Source of the DNA: Bacteroidota bacterium
GTDB taxonomy: Bacteria; Bacteroidota; Bacteroidia; Flavobacteriales; Weeksellaceae
Direction of reading: 5' to 3'
DNA: 15,745 nt
Assembly (NCBI GenBank): GCA_023420435.1
Contig: JAEZWE010000237.1
Span: 1-15,745 of the forward strand
Part shown: piece by piece, positions 1-8,110 of the stretch
Layout: the number at the start of each line of letters is the position of its first letter
Numbering within the stretch: the first letter of the stretch is position 1
Notes under the pieces: generated by a model
The model's database searches: none
What the model was told of the DNA's origin: nothing
The model's input: only the letters and a program-made list of their open reading frames with translations
Program-made: the position numbers and the translations under genes

Positions 1-78
1 ACAATAAGATCCCAGTTTAACTTACTAAAAATCAGGTTAACAAAGCTATTTTATTAAAAAATATTCAGCAAAATTCAT

Positions 79-86
79 TATATTCG
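79..86 (+). promoter_or_regulatory. Weak candidate -7 box for ileS
   Basis: TATATTCG matches the Bacteroidota -7 consensus TAnnTTTG at all but one position and would start transcription about 30 bases before the ileS ATG. No TTG -33 element is found at the expected distance, so this is a weak guess. Bases 1-78 hold no other recognisable feature. Confidence 0.3.
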
Positions 87-119
87 CAAACTTAAAATTT
101 GAAGAAGAAAACGACTCTA

Positions 120-3100
120 ATGAAGAAGTTTAAAGAATATAAAAACCTGGATTTAACCGCTGTTGCAGAAAATGTTTCTAATTTCTGGAACGAGCATGAA
201 ACGTTCAAAAAATCTGTAGAAATCCGTGAAGGTGCACCCGAGTTTGTTTTTTATGAGGGACCGCCTTCTGCAAACGGTTTGCCGGGAATTCACCACGTGA
301 TGGCAAGAGCAATAAAAGATATTTTCTGCCGCTACCAAACACAAAACGGAAAACAGGTTTTCCGTAAAGCAGGTTGGGATACGCACGGTTTGCCAATTGA
401 GCTCGGTGTTGAAAAAGAACTCGGGATTACCAAAGAGGATATCGGCAAGAAAATTTCTGTTGAAGATTATAACAAAGCCTGTCGTGAAGCGGTAATGCGC
501 TACACCGACGTTTGGAATGATTTGACGGAAAAAATCGGGTATTGGGTAGATTTGGACAATCCTTACATCACTTACGAACCAAAATACATGGAAACGGTTT
601 GGTGGTTATTGAAGCAACTTTACGATAAAAATTTGTTGTACAAAGGTTACACCATTCAGCCGTATTCGCCAAAAGCGGGAACCGGACTATCTTCACACGA
701 ACTCAATCAGCCGGGAACGTATCGCGATGTTTCGGATACAACGGTGGTTGCGCAATTTGGAGTAAAGAAATTGTCGGAAAAAGTTGCGGAAAAAATTTCA
801 AAAAAATCTGAAATCAATATCGAAGAAGTTTCACAAAATTCTTGTGGAGGCGCTTTACATTGGGCAGAATTTGATAATGAAAAACAAATTCCAATCTCAA
901 TTTTAGCTTGGACGACAACACCTTGGACTTTACCTTCTAACACAGCACTTGCTGTTGGTCGGGACATCGAATATATTTTGGTAAAGACCTTTAATCAATA
1001 TACTTTCCAGCCGGTTAATGTGATTTTAGCGAGAGTTCTTCTAGAGAAAAATTTCGGTAAAAAATATTTTGTCGGAGCTGACGAAGATTTCAAAAATTAT
1101 AAAGCTGAAGACAAAACCATTCCGTATCAAATTTTAGCTGAATTTACGGGTGAAGATTTAACCGGAACGGAATACGAACAGTTAATTCCTTGGTTTTTAC
1201 CTGCTGAAAATGCGGAAAAAGCATTCCGTGTCATCATTGGAGATTTCATAACAACGGAAGACGGAACCGGAATTGTGCACATCGCGCCAACTTTTGGTGC
1301 AGATGACAACCGTGTTGCGCAGGAAAACGGCATTCCGCCAATGCTCGTGAAAGACGAAAATGATAATCTTGTTCCGTTGGTGGATTTGACCGGAAGATTT
1401 TTGAAAGGCGACAACGTTCCTGAAGTTTTCAGTGGAAAATACATTAAAAACGAATATTACGACGACGGAACTGCTCCTGAAAAATCTTGGGATGTAGAAC
1501 TCGCGATTTTGTTAAAGGCTGAAAACAAAGCATTTAAGGTCGAAAAATATGTCCACTCGTATCCGCATTGCTGGAGAACAGACAAGCCGGTTTTGTACTA
1601 TCCTTTGGATTCGTGGTTTGTGAAAATGACGGAAAAACGTCAGCGTTTGGTGGAACTCAACGAAACCATCAATTGGAAGCCAAAATCTACCGGAGAAGGC
1701 CGTTTTGCCAATTGGCTGGAAAATGTAAACGACTGGAATCTTTCGCGTTCAAGATATTGGGGAATTCCTTTGCCAATCTGGAGAACAGACGATTTGAAAG
1801 AAGAAAAAATCATCGGTTCGGTTGAAGAATTGTATAATGAGATTGAAAAATCGGTTTCGGCTGGTTTGATGACAGAAAATCCTTTCAAATCTTTTGAAAT
1901 CGGAAATATGTCCGAAGAAAACTATGCAAAAGTAGATTTACATAAAAATATTGTGGACCAAATCACTTTAGTTTCTGATTCAGGAAAACCGATGAAACGC
2001 GAATCTGATTTGATTGACGTTTGGTTTGATTCCGGTTCAATGCCTTATGCACAAATGCATTATCCGTTCGAAAACAAGGAGATGATTGATTCCAACAAAG
2101 CATTTCCGGCGGATTTTATTGCAGAAGGAGTTGACCAAACCCGTGGTTGGTTTTACACGCTTCACGCGATTGCAACGACAGTTTTCGATTCGGTTGCATA
2201 TAAAAACGTGGTTTCCAACGGTTTGGTTTTGGATAAAAACGGGCAAAAAATGTCCAAAAGATTAGGAAATGCAGTCGATCCTTTCGAAACTTTGGCGATT
2301 TACGGTCCCGATGCAACACGTTGGTACATGATTTCCAACGCCAATCCTTGGGAAAATCTGAAATTTGATTTGGAAGGAATTGATGAAGTGCGAAGAAAAT
2401 TCTTCGGAACGTTGTACAACACCTATTCATTTTTTTCCTTGTATGCCAATGTGGATGGTTTTAAATACGAAGAAAAAAACGTTCAAAACCGTCCGGAAAT
2501 CGACCGATGGATCTTGTCGGAATTGAATATTTTAATTAAAGACGTAAAATCTTTCTACGAAGATTACGAACCAACGAAAGCGACGAGAGCCATCAATACA
2601 TTCGTAAATGATAATTTAAGTAATTGGTATGTAAGACTTTGCAGAAGAAGATTCTGGAAAGGTGATTATTCCGAAGATAAAATTTCGGCTTACCAAACGC
2701 TTTATACTTGTCTTGAAACAGTAGCGAAACTTTCCGCGCCGGTTGCTCCGTTTTTTATGGATCAACTGTATCAGGATTTAAACGCCGTTACCGGAAAAGA
2801 CAAAGCAGAATCAGTTCATTTAACGGATTTCCCTGTTGCTGACGAAAGTTTAATCGACCAAAATTTGGTAGAAAAAACACATTTGGCGCAAACGATTACT
2901 TCGATGGTATTTTCACTAAGAAAAAAAGAAAATATCAAAGTTCGTCAACCGCTTCAAAAGGTGATGATTCCGGTGATGGATAAGAAAACTGAAGAACAGA
3001 TTTTGGCAGTTTCAGAATTGATTAAACAGGAAGTGAACGTGAAAGAACTTCAGTTGATTAATGCTGAAGAAGCCTCATATCTCATTGTAAAACAAATCAA

Positions 3101-3596
3101 ACCGAATTTCAAATCTTTGGGTGCAAAACTCGGTAAAGACATGAAAACTGTGGGTTCAGAAATTTCTTCAATGAATTCTGAGCAAATCGCTGAATTGGAA
3201 AAAGTGGGAACAATGAATATTGCAGGGCACGAAATCGGTTTGGATGATGTGGAAATTTCCACGAAAGACATTCCGGGTTGGACGGTAGCTAACGAAGGAA
3301 AAATAACGGTAGCATTGGATCTTACGATTACGGATGAGCTGAAATCGGAAGGAATTGCAAGGGAATTTATCAACCGAATTCAGAATTTAAGAAAAGAAAA
3401 AGATTTTGAATTAACGGACAGAATTAACATTAATTTGGAAGAAAATTCGCCGTTTCAGAAAGAACTTATCAACAATAGTCAATATATTTCGGACGAAGTG
3501 TTGTCGGATAAAATAGAAATTGTAAATTCACTTCCACAATTTGACGAAATCGAGATTGAGGACGTGAAGTTTAAGGTATATGTAGAGAAAATGTGA
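120..3596 (+). CDS. ileS: Isoleucyl-tRNA synthetase, long type 2 form (IleRS2)
   Basis: Charges tRNA-Ile with isoleucine in the cytoplasm. Numbering from the ATG at 120 gives 1158 residues, longer than the E. coli type (about 940). Seen: the class Ia signature region ANGLPGIHH (residues 51-59), where GIHH replaces the usual HIGH motif; the CP1 editing domain with WTTTPWTLPSN (264-274) and GTGIVHIAP...DD (382-396); KMSKR at 710-714; and WYVRLCRRRFW (836-846) in the anticodon-binding region. KMSKR, the GLP context and the length point to the eukaryote-like IleRS2 branch, which is known for mupirocin resistance. An in-frame TTG at 99 would add seven residues, but the ATG at 120 gives the N-terminus expected for the family. 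A DksA-like gene and lspA follow on the same strand, recalling the ileS-lspA linkage of other bacteria. Confidence 0.97.
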   Translation: MKKFKEYKNLDLTAVAENVSNFWNEHETFKKSVEIREGAPEFVFYEGPPSANGLPGIHHVMARAIKDIFCRYQTQNGKQVFRKAGWDTHGLPIELGVEKELGITKEDIGKKISVEDYNKACREAVMRYTDVWNDLTEKIGYWVDLDNPYITYEPKYMETVWWLLKQLYDKNLLYKGYTIQPYSPKAGTGLSSHELNQPGTYRDVSDTTVVAQFGVKKLSEKVAEKISKKSEINIEEVSQNSCGGALHWAEFDNEKQIPISILAWTTTPWTLPSNTALAVGRDIEYILVKTFNQYTFQPVNVILARVLLEKNFGKKYFVGADEDFKNYKAEDKTIPYQILAEFTGEDLTGTEYEQLIPWFLPAENAEKAFRVIIGDFITTEDGTGIVHIAPTFGADDNRVAQENGIPPMLVKDENDNLVPLVDLTGRFLKGDNVPEVFSGKYIKNEYYDDGTAPEKSWDVELAILLKAENKAFKVEKYVHSYPHCWRTDKPVLYYPLDSWFVKMTEKRQRLVELNETINWKPKSTGEGRFANWLENVNDWNLSRSRYWGIPLPIWRTDDLKEEKIIGSVEELYNEIEKSVSAGLMTENPFKSFEIGNMSEENYAKVDLHKNIVDQITLVSDSGKPMKRESDLIDVWFDSGSMPYAQMHYPFENKEMIDSNKAFPADFIAEGVDQTRGWFYTLHAIATTVFDSVAYKNVVSNGLVLDKNGQKMSKRLGNAVDPFETLAIYGPDATRWYMISNANPWENLKFDLEGIDEVRRKFFGTLYNTYSFFSLYANVDGFKYEEKNVQNRPEIDRWILSELNILIKDVKSFYEDYEPTKATRAINTFVNDNLSNWYVRLCRRRFWKGDYSEDKISAYQTLYTCLETVAKLSAPVAPFFMDQLYQDLNAVTGKDKAESVHLTDFPVADESLIDQNLVEKTHLAQTITSMVFSLRKKENIKVRQPLQKVMIPVMDKKTEEQILAVSELIKQEVNVKELQLINAEEASYLIVKQIKPNFKSLGAKLGKDMKTVGSEISSMNSEQIAELEKVGTMNIAGHEIGLDDVEISTKDIPGWTVANEGKITVALDLTITDELKSEGIAREFINRIQNLRKEKDFELTDRININLEENSPFQKELINNSQYISDEVLSDKIEIVNSLPQFDEIEIEDVKFKVYVEKM

Positions 3597-3614
3597 TCAT
3601 TTGAGAATATGATG

Positions 3615-3648
3615 ATGTGATAATTGCTAAATTTTAAAATTATCTCAT
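3615..3648. repeat. Intergenic inverted repeat between ileS and the DksA-like gene
   Basis: Arms of 11 bases (3615-3625 and 3638-3648) match at 10 positions around a 12-base loop. A perfect 14-bp palindrome, TCATGAATTCATGA, overlaps the right arm at 3645-3658. There is no run of T after the stem, so a simple rho-independent terminator is unlikely. The arrangement resembles short dispersed intergenic elements of flavobacterial genomes, but copy number cannot be judged from one window. Confidence 0.45.
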
Positions 3649-3679
3649 GAATTCATGAACTCATTAACAAATTAGAGTT

Positions 3680-4060
3680 ATGGCAGACGAAAGAGTAAGA
3701 TACAGTGATGCTGATTTGCAGGAATTTAAAAAAATAATTCAGGAAAAAATAGCAAAAGCCGAAAGAGATTTGGCCTTAATCAACGAAAGTTTTATCAACG
3801 ATCAAAATAATGGAACGGATGATACCTCTCCAACATTCAAAGCTTTTGAAGAAGGTGCAGAAACTTTAAGTAAAGAGCAAAATTCAATTTTGGCGGGTCG
3901 TCAGGAAAAATTTATCCGCGATCTAAAACACGCCTTAATACGCATAGAGAACAAAACCTACGGAATTTGCCGTGTTACCGGAAAATTGATTCCTAAAGAA
4001 CGTTTAATGGCTGTTCCACATGCAACTTTGAGTATCGAAGCTAAAAACATGCAGCGTTAA
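3680..4060 (+). CDS. TraR/DksA-family RNA polymerase-associated protein with degenerate zinc finger
   Basis: The 126-residue protein has the DksA layout: an N-terminal helix (about 10-40), an acidic, polar turn (NGTDDTS, 44-50) where the coiled-coil tip would lie, a second helix (about 52-92), and a C-terminal globular part beginning YGIC (94-97). DksA proteins bind in the RNA polymerase secondary channel and modulate initiation, often together with ppGpp. The C4 zinc finger aligns without gaps to that of E. coli, but only the first cysteine (C97) remains; T100, S118 and A121 replace the other three. Zinc binding is therefore unlikely, as in known zinc-independent DksA paralogues. The gene starts 84 bases after ileS and precedes lspA. 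Family assignment is firm; the exact role is inferred. Confidence 0.85.
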   Translation: MADERVRYSDADLQEFKKIIQEKIAKAERDLALINESFINDQNNGTDDTSPTFKAFEEGAETLSKEQNSILAGRQEKFIRDLKHALIRIENKTYGICRVTGKLIPKERLMAVPHATLSIEAKNMQR

Positions 4061-4079
4061 AAACTGTATAATGTTCCAC

Positions 4080-4137
4080 GTAAGATGTACAATGTATGAT
4101 GTATTCTAAAAAATGCATTTTACTTTGTACATTTTAC
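4080..4137. repeat. Imperfect 17-bp inverted repeat before lspA
   Basis: Arms at 4080-4096 (GTAAGATGTACAATGTA) and 4121-4137 (TACTTTGTACATTTTAC) are complementary at 15 of 17 positions with a 24-base loop. Surrounding sequence repeats the same TGTACA/TTTACATT words. It looks like a dispersed intergenic element or an RNA hairpin between the DksA-like gene and lspA. It also creates an artificial in-frame upstream ATG (4113) for lspA. Confidence 0.5.
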
Positions 4138-4151
4138 ATTTTACAAAAAAT

Positions 4152-4799
4152 ATGAAGAAAATAGCACTGGTTACTTTTATTATTCTTTTAATAGATCAAA
4201 TTTCCAAAATTTATATAAAAACCCATTTTGAATTGGGGGAAAGCATCCCGGTTTTAGGACAAGATTGGTTTAGGATGACTTTTGTAGAAAATCCGGGAAT
4301 GGCTTATGGTTTTCATTTTGGCGGCCTAATTGGTAAATATTTTTTAGTAATTGTAAGAATTTTCTTAATTGCCGGAATGATTTATCTTTTCGGAAAATGG
4401 ATAAAAGAAGGACGAACGACCAATTACTTACTCATTCCTATGGCAATGATTTTTGCAGGAGCTATAGGAAACTTAATCGATGGAATGTTCTACGGAATGC
4501 TTTTCGACAGCGGAACTGTATATGATGAAAATGTTGGAAGATGGATTGAATATGGCGGTGTTTCAAAACTCACTGCTTTTGGGCAAGGATATTCCCATTT
4601 TATGAAAGGTTGTGTGGTAGATATGCTTCATTTTCCTTTGGTAGATTGGTGGGTTCCTGAAAACTGGCCAATAATTGGCGGAAAACATATTGAATTTTTT
4701 AAATATATTTTTAATGTTGCCGATTCTGCCATTACGGTTGGTGCTGCCTTACTCTTTATTTACCGTAAAAAAGCATTTCCAAACGGATTTGAGATTTAA
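4152..4799 (+). CDS. lspA: Lipoprotein signal peptidase (signal peptidase II)
   Basis: An inner-membrane aspartyl protease that cuts the signal peptide from prolipoproteins after lipidation. From the ATG at 4152 the product has 215 residues with four hydrophobic segments (about 3-16, 62-80, 92-106, 186-204). Motifs seen: DQISK (15-19), FVENPGMAYG (44-53), GNLID (106-110), and the two catalytic aspartates D157 in VVDM and D191 in FNVADS. Compared with Pseudomonas and E. coli LspA there is an insertion of about 38 residues between GNLID and VVD, and the usual arginine after GNxxD is glycine (G111). An in-frame ATG at 4113 would add 13 residues encoded by the inverted repeat; the start at 4152 (MKKIALVTF) fits the family better and lies behind an A-rich leader. 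Confidence 0.95.
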   Translation: MKKIALVTFIILLIDQISKIYIKTHFELGESIPVLGQDWFRMTFVENPGMAYGFHFGGLIGKYFLVIVRIFLIAGMIYLFGKWIKEGRTTNYLLIPMAMIFAGAIGNLIDGMFYGMLFDSGTVYDENVGRWIEYGGVSKLTAFGQGYSHFMKGCVVDMLHFPLVDWWVPENWPIIGGKHIEFFKYIFNVADSAITVGAALLFIYRKKAFPNGFEI

Positions 4800-4802
4800 A
4801 GA

Positions 4803-4940
4803 ATAAAAATTAAAAAAATAATAGTATTTGGATTTATTTTCTTCGGAATTTCAGTCCCTTTTATTTTTGGCCGAATTACAAATAAAACCTGTTCTAGAAA
4901 AAATTGTTACTTCGGAAATTGCGAAAAACTTCCGACTTGA
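4803..4940 (+). other. Start-less 45-codon reading frame, possible decayed small peptide gene
   Basis: Directly after the lspA stop and in the same frame, 45 codons run from ATA (4803) to TGA (4938-4940). The translation starts IKIKKIIVFGFIFFGISVPF, a basic end followed by a hydrophobic segment, and ends in a cysteine-containing tail with C30, C35 and C40. This looks like a small exported or membrane peptide whose ATG has become ATA, or one using ATA or ATT as start. It could equally be chance in AT-rich DNA. Confidence 0.25.
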
Positions 4941-5106
4941 AAGATTGAGCTTCTTTTCGGAAAAATTTGTATTATGGTGATAAAATTTTTTCAAATTACC
5001 AATAATTGTTTTTTAATTCAATATTATTCATTTAATTTCTTTAAAAAAATCCTAAACCTATAACAAAAATTGATTAAAACGATTCTCGTATATCACGGTT
5101 GCAAAC

Positions 5107-5114
5107 TATATTTG
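5107..5114 (+). promoter_or_regulatory. -7 box of the ABC/HlyD/TolC operon
   Basis: TATATTTG is a perfect match to the Bacteroidota -7 consensus TAnnTTTG. Transcription would start near 5118-5121, giving a leader of only about 10 bases before the ATG at 5131. No TTG is present at the usual -33 distance. Confidence 0.55.
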
Positions 5115-5130
5115 TAGCAAATTATAAAGA

Positions 5131-6783
5131 ATGGCATATACAGACTTTTCTAAAAAACTCTTAAACTATTTAAAAAAGGAGAAAAACGACGTCTTTACTA
5201 TTTATATTTATGCAATTCTCAGTGGTCTAGTTAATTTAAGTATCCCACTTGGAATACAGGCTATCGTAAGCTATGCTTTTGGTGCAACCATGGTTACTTC
5301 TATTTACATTCTTATAGGATTTGTAACTTTGGGAACTTGGCTTGTAGGTTTTTTTCAGGTTCGGGTAATGGATATTTTAGAAAAATTACAACAAAAAATT
5401 TTTGTGGAATATGCTGTTGCATTTGCAGAAAAACTACCTAAGCTCAATCTTGCCAAAACCAATAAATATCATTTACCAGAACTTATAAATCGTTTTTTTG
5501 ACACGCAAAGCTTGCAAAAGGGAATTTCTAAATTTTTATTAGAGCTTCCTGTAGCCATCATTCAAATACTTTTTGGACTTATTTTACTGAGTTTTTATCA
5601 CCCATACTTCATTGGTTTTGCCATTTTGTTGATCGCATCTCTTTTCGTTCTATTTTTAGTAACCAGAGATTTGGGGATAAAAACCAGTTTGGCGGAAAGT
5701 GATGACAAGTATGAAGTGGCTTCTTGGCTTGAGGATATTGCAAGAGATGTAAAAACTTTTAAGAATAGTGCGTTTTTGGAAACGCATTTAGAAGAGACCG
5801 ACCAAAAGCTCTTGTCTTATGTAGAGCAAAGGACCGCACATTATAAAGTTCTAAGGTTTCAATACAAAACTCTTATCTTTTTTAAGGTATTGATTACCCT
5901 TTTTATGCTGCTTTTAGGAACTTATTTACTCATCAATCAAAAACTAAATATCGGTGCTTTTGTGGCTACAGAAATTGTGATTCTGATGATTATGTCTGCG
6001 GTGGAAAAGTTGGTAAAGAGTTTGGAAAAGTATTATGATATTGTGACATCTTTCACTAAGCTGCACAAAGTTTTGGATCTACCGGAAGAAGAACAGGGTT
6101 CTTTACCTATTTCACAAGAAGCAGGTCATCTTTTAGAAGCCAAAGAAATTTCTTTTGGTTACGATTTGGATAAGCCTATTATCAATAACCTAAGTGTAGT
6201 GTTTCCACAGAATAAAATCAGTTTGATTTCAGGAAAGCAAGGCTCTGGAAAAACTTTACTATTTAATCTATTAGCAGGATTTTATCAGCCAGATTTAGGT
6301 AAAATAATAATTAACCATCACCCAATAGAAAATTATGCTAATAATGAATTAAGAAAGAGCATTGGATTTTACATGGATGATTTAGAAGTAATTAAAGGTT
6401 CTGTATTACAAAATATCAATCTCGGGAATCAAAATATTTCTGCCAAAGAAATTAATGAATTAGCCGAAAATTTAGGAATTACAAATTTCTCTAGTCTTTT
6501 TGCAGAGGGTCTTTTAACACCTATTCAAGCCGCTGACCAAAGGTTGTCTTACACCACTAAAAAACTGATTCTATTGCTAAGAGCGTTTGTGGGAGAAAAA
6601 AAATTATTATTTCTAGAAGACCCATTAGAAGGTTTCAATACAGAGGTTAGAAACAAAATGCTGCAATTCATCAAAAAAGTTTCTGTAGATAAAACCATCA
6701 TTATGGTAGGAAATTCAAGGGATTATGATACTATAATTGATGCAAAATATGAACTTTCTGAAGGCACATTAATACCTAAATAA
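5131..6783 (+). CDS. ABC exporter-like protein with degenerate ATPase domain
   Basis: Of 550 residues, the first 310 form an exporter-type membrane domain with hydrophobic segments near 23-46, 55-76, 139-158, 160-178, 247-267 and 275-292; there is no N-terminal peptidase domain. The ATPase domain (about 333-550) aligns without gaps to ABC exporters. Walker A is intact (GKQGSGKT, 368-375) and Y344 fits the A-loop aromatic. Elsewhere key residues are lost: the Q-loop glutamine is D416, LSGGQ is LSYTT (472-476), Walker B DE is swapped to ED (496-497), the D-loop reads EGFN (500-503), and the H-loop histidine is N528. ATP binding is plausible but normal hydrolysis doubtful. Adaptor and outer-membrane genes follow at once, so it should be the inner-membrane part of a type I-like exporter. 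Substrate unknown. Arginine codons are mostly AGA/AGG, unlike ileS, a weak hint of different origin. Confidence 0.85.
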   Translation: MAYTDFSKKLLNYLKKEKNDVFTIYIYAILSGLVNLSIPLGIQAIVSYAFGATMVTSIYILIGFVTLGTWLVGFFQVRVMDILEKLQQKIFVEYAVAFAEKLPKLNLAKTNKYHLPELINRFFDTQSLQKGISKFLLELPVAIIQILFGLILLSFYHPYFIGFAILLIASLFVLFLVTRDLGIKTSLAESDDKYEVASWLEDIARDVKTFKNSAFLETHLEETDQKLLSYVEQRTAHYKVLRFQYKTLIFFKVLITLFMLLLGTYLLINQKLNIGAFVATEIVILMIMSAVEKLVKSLEKYYDIVTSFTKLHKVLDLPEEEQGSLPISQEAGHLLEAKEISFGYDLDKPIINNLSVVFPQNKISLISGKQGSGKTLLFNLLAGFYQPDLGKIIINHHPIENYANNELRKSIGFYMDDLEVIKGSVLQNINLGNQNISAKEINELAENLGITNFSSLFAEGLLTPIQAADQRLSYTTKKLILLLRAFVGEKKLLFLEDPLEGFNTEVRNKMLQFIKKVSVDKTIIMVGNSRDYDTIIDAKYELSEGTLIPK

Positions 6784-6793
6784 TCTAGTAAAC

Positions 6794-8110
6794 ATGCAAA
6801 ATTTTAAATCTTACCAGAACATATTTAGAATTAATGAAAAATCAAATGTCAAGATTTGGTTCTTTATTTCTCTTTTACTTACCATTGTAATGCTATTTTT
6901 GCCATGGACTCAGAACATAAAATCCAAAGGCAAAGTCACCACGCTATACCAAGATCAGCGTCCACAAGCTTTGCATTCACCCATTCCTGGGAAAATTATG
7001 AAGTGGTATGTGAAAAATGGCGATCAAGTAAAAGAAGGTGATACCCTTTTGCAAATCTCCGAAATTAAAGAAGATTACATGGATCCTCTTTTGGTTGAAA
7101 GAACTCAGCAACAAGTTAATGCCAAAAAAAATATGCAAGAGTATTACGCCTCGAAAATTTCTGCGGCCAATAATCAGTCCCAAGCTATTAATAATGTAAA
7201 AAATTTAAAAATCAGTCAACTACAAAATAAAATTCATCAGCTAAACAGCAAGTTAAAAGCAGAACAGGCAGATCTGAATGCAGCAAATAATGAACTGAAT
7301 CTTACCAGAGACCAATACGACAGACAAAATAAAATGTACAATGAAGGGTTGGTATCCTTAACTCAACTGCAACAAAGAAGTGCAGCCTACCAAAATGCCA
7401 CCGCAAAAAAAATTGAAGCTGAAAATAAAATTGCTCAAACGCAACAAGAGATATTAAATACAGGTTTAGAGCAAAATGCCGTTTTGCAAGATTACACCGA
7501 AAAAGTCAATAAAATTGAAAGTGATAAATTCAGCACCATGTCTTCTATTGCCGGAAGTCAAGGTGATATTGCCAAACTAGAAAATCAAGTGGCAAATTAC
7601 AAGGTAAGAAAAGGGCTCTATTTTATTTTAGCTTCTCAAGATGGACAAGTGATTAACATTAATAAAGCTGGAATTGGTGAAATCTTAAAAGACGGCGAAA
7701 ATATTGCCACCATTGTTCCTGACCATGCAAAGTATGCGGTAGAAATGATGATAAAACCTGTAGACTTACCATTGATAAAAAATGGACAGAAAGTTGTTTT
7801 TACTTTTGACGGTTATCCAGCTATTGTATTTTCGGGCTGGCCAAATACCAGCTACGGAACATTCTCTGGAAAAGTACTCACTATAGAAAATAACATCAAC
7901 GAAAATGGTTATTTCAAAGCCATTGCAGAAGAAGATGCTTCTGTGAAACCTTGGCCAAAATCTATTAGAATAGGAACAGGAACTCATGGGATTGCAATTT
8001 TAAAAGATGTGCCAATTTGGTACGAAATATGGCGAAACATCAATGGTTTTCCACCTGATTATTATGAAGTGAAAACAACGGAAAAAGATAAAAATAATGT
8101 TGAAAAATAA
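6794..8110 (+). CDS. HlyD-family periplasmic adaptor (membrane fusion protein)
   Basis: This 438-residue protein would bridge the inner-membrane ABC protein and the outer-membrane channel. Seen in order: a short cytoplasmic end; one transmembrane helix (21-38); the first half of a lipoyl-like domain with the HSPIPGKI and GDQVKEGDTLL segments (61-86); a long glutamine- and asparagine-rich helical hairpin (about 103-270); the second lipoyl half (ILASQDGQV...GENIATIVP, 278-309); and a beta-barrel domain (about 313-385). The C-terminus (LKDVPIWYEIWRNINGFPPD) looks like a lineage-specific tail. It starts 10 bases after the ABC gene, and its end overlaps the next gene by 14 bases, so the three genes are almost certainly co-transcribed and probably translationally coupled. 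Confidence 0.92.
   Translation: MQNFKSYQNIFRINEKSNVKIWFFISLLLTIVMLFLPWTQNIKSKGKVTTLYQDQRPQALHSPIPGKIMKWYVKNGDQVKEGDTLLQISEIKEDYMDPLLVERTQQQVNAKKNMQEYYASKISAANNQSQAINNVKNLKISQLQNKIHQLNSKLKAEQADLNAANNELNLTRDQYDRQNKMYNEGLVSLTQLQQRSAAYQNATAKKIEAENKIAQTQQEILNTGLEQNAVLQDYTEKVNKIESDKFSTMSSIAGSQGDIAKLENQVANYKVRKGLYFILASQDGQVININKAGIGEILKDGENIATIVPDHAKYAVEMMIKPVDLPLIKNGQKVVFTFDGYPAIVFSGWPNTSYGTFSGKVLTIENNINENGYFKAIAEEDASVKPWPKSIRIGTGTHGIAILKDVPIWYEIWRNINGFPPDYYEVKTTEKDKNNVEK

Larger units (their letters stand above)
4800..5130. other. 331-bp gap between lspA and the export operon
   Basis: This very AT-rich stretch contains no full gene with a normal start. Its first 140 bases carry a start-less reading frame (4803-4940). 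A weak 6-bp stem (TCGGAA/TTCCGA, about 4912-4935) lacks a T run and is not called a terminator. The right end holds the promoter of the ABC operon. I see nothing else in it. Confidence 0.7.

Noticed and set aside
99..119. TTG start extending IleRS by seven residues
   Set aside because: The ATG at 120 gives the N-terminus expected for the family; the added residues (KKKTTL region) look like leader sequence.
1127..2430. Minus-strand frames opposite ileS
   Set aside because: Shadows of the coding frame in a single long, intact gene; no start context or recognisable domain.
4113..4151. ATG at 4113 as lspA start
   Set aside because: The 13 extra codons come from the right part of an intergenic inverted repeat and place polar residues before an already typical start at 4152.
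4912..4935. TCGGAA/TTCCGA stem as lspA terminator
   Set aside because: Only 6 bp with a long loop and no T run after it.
5131..6783. ABC gene as pseudogene
   Set aside because: The frame is uninterrupted over 550 codons, Walker A is intact, the transmembrane domain is regular and the downstream partners are coupled; altered motifs alone do not show decay.
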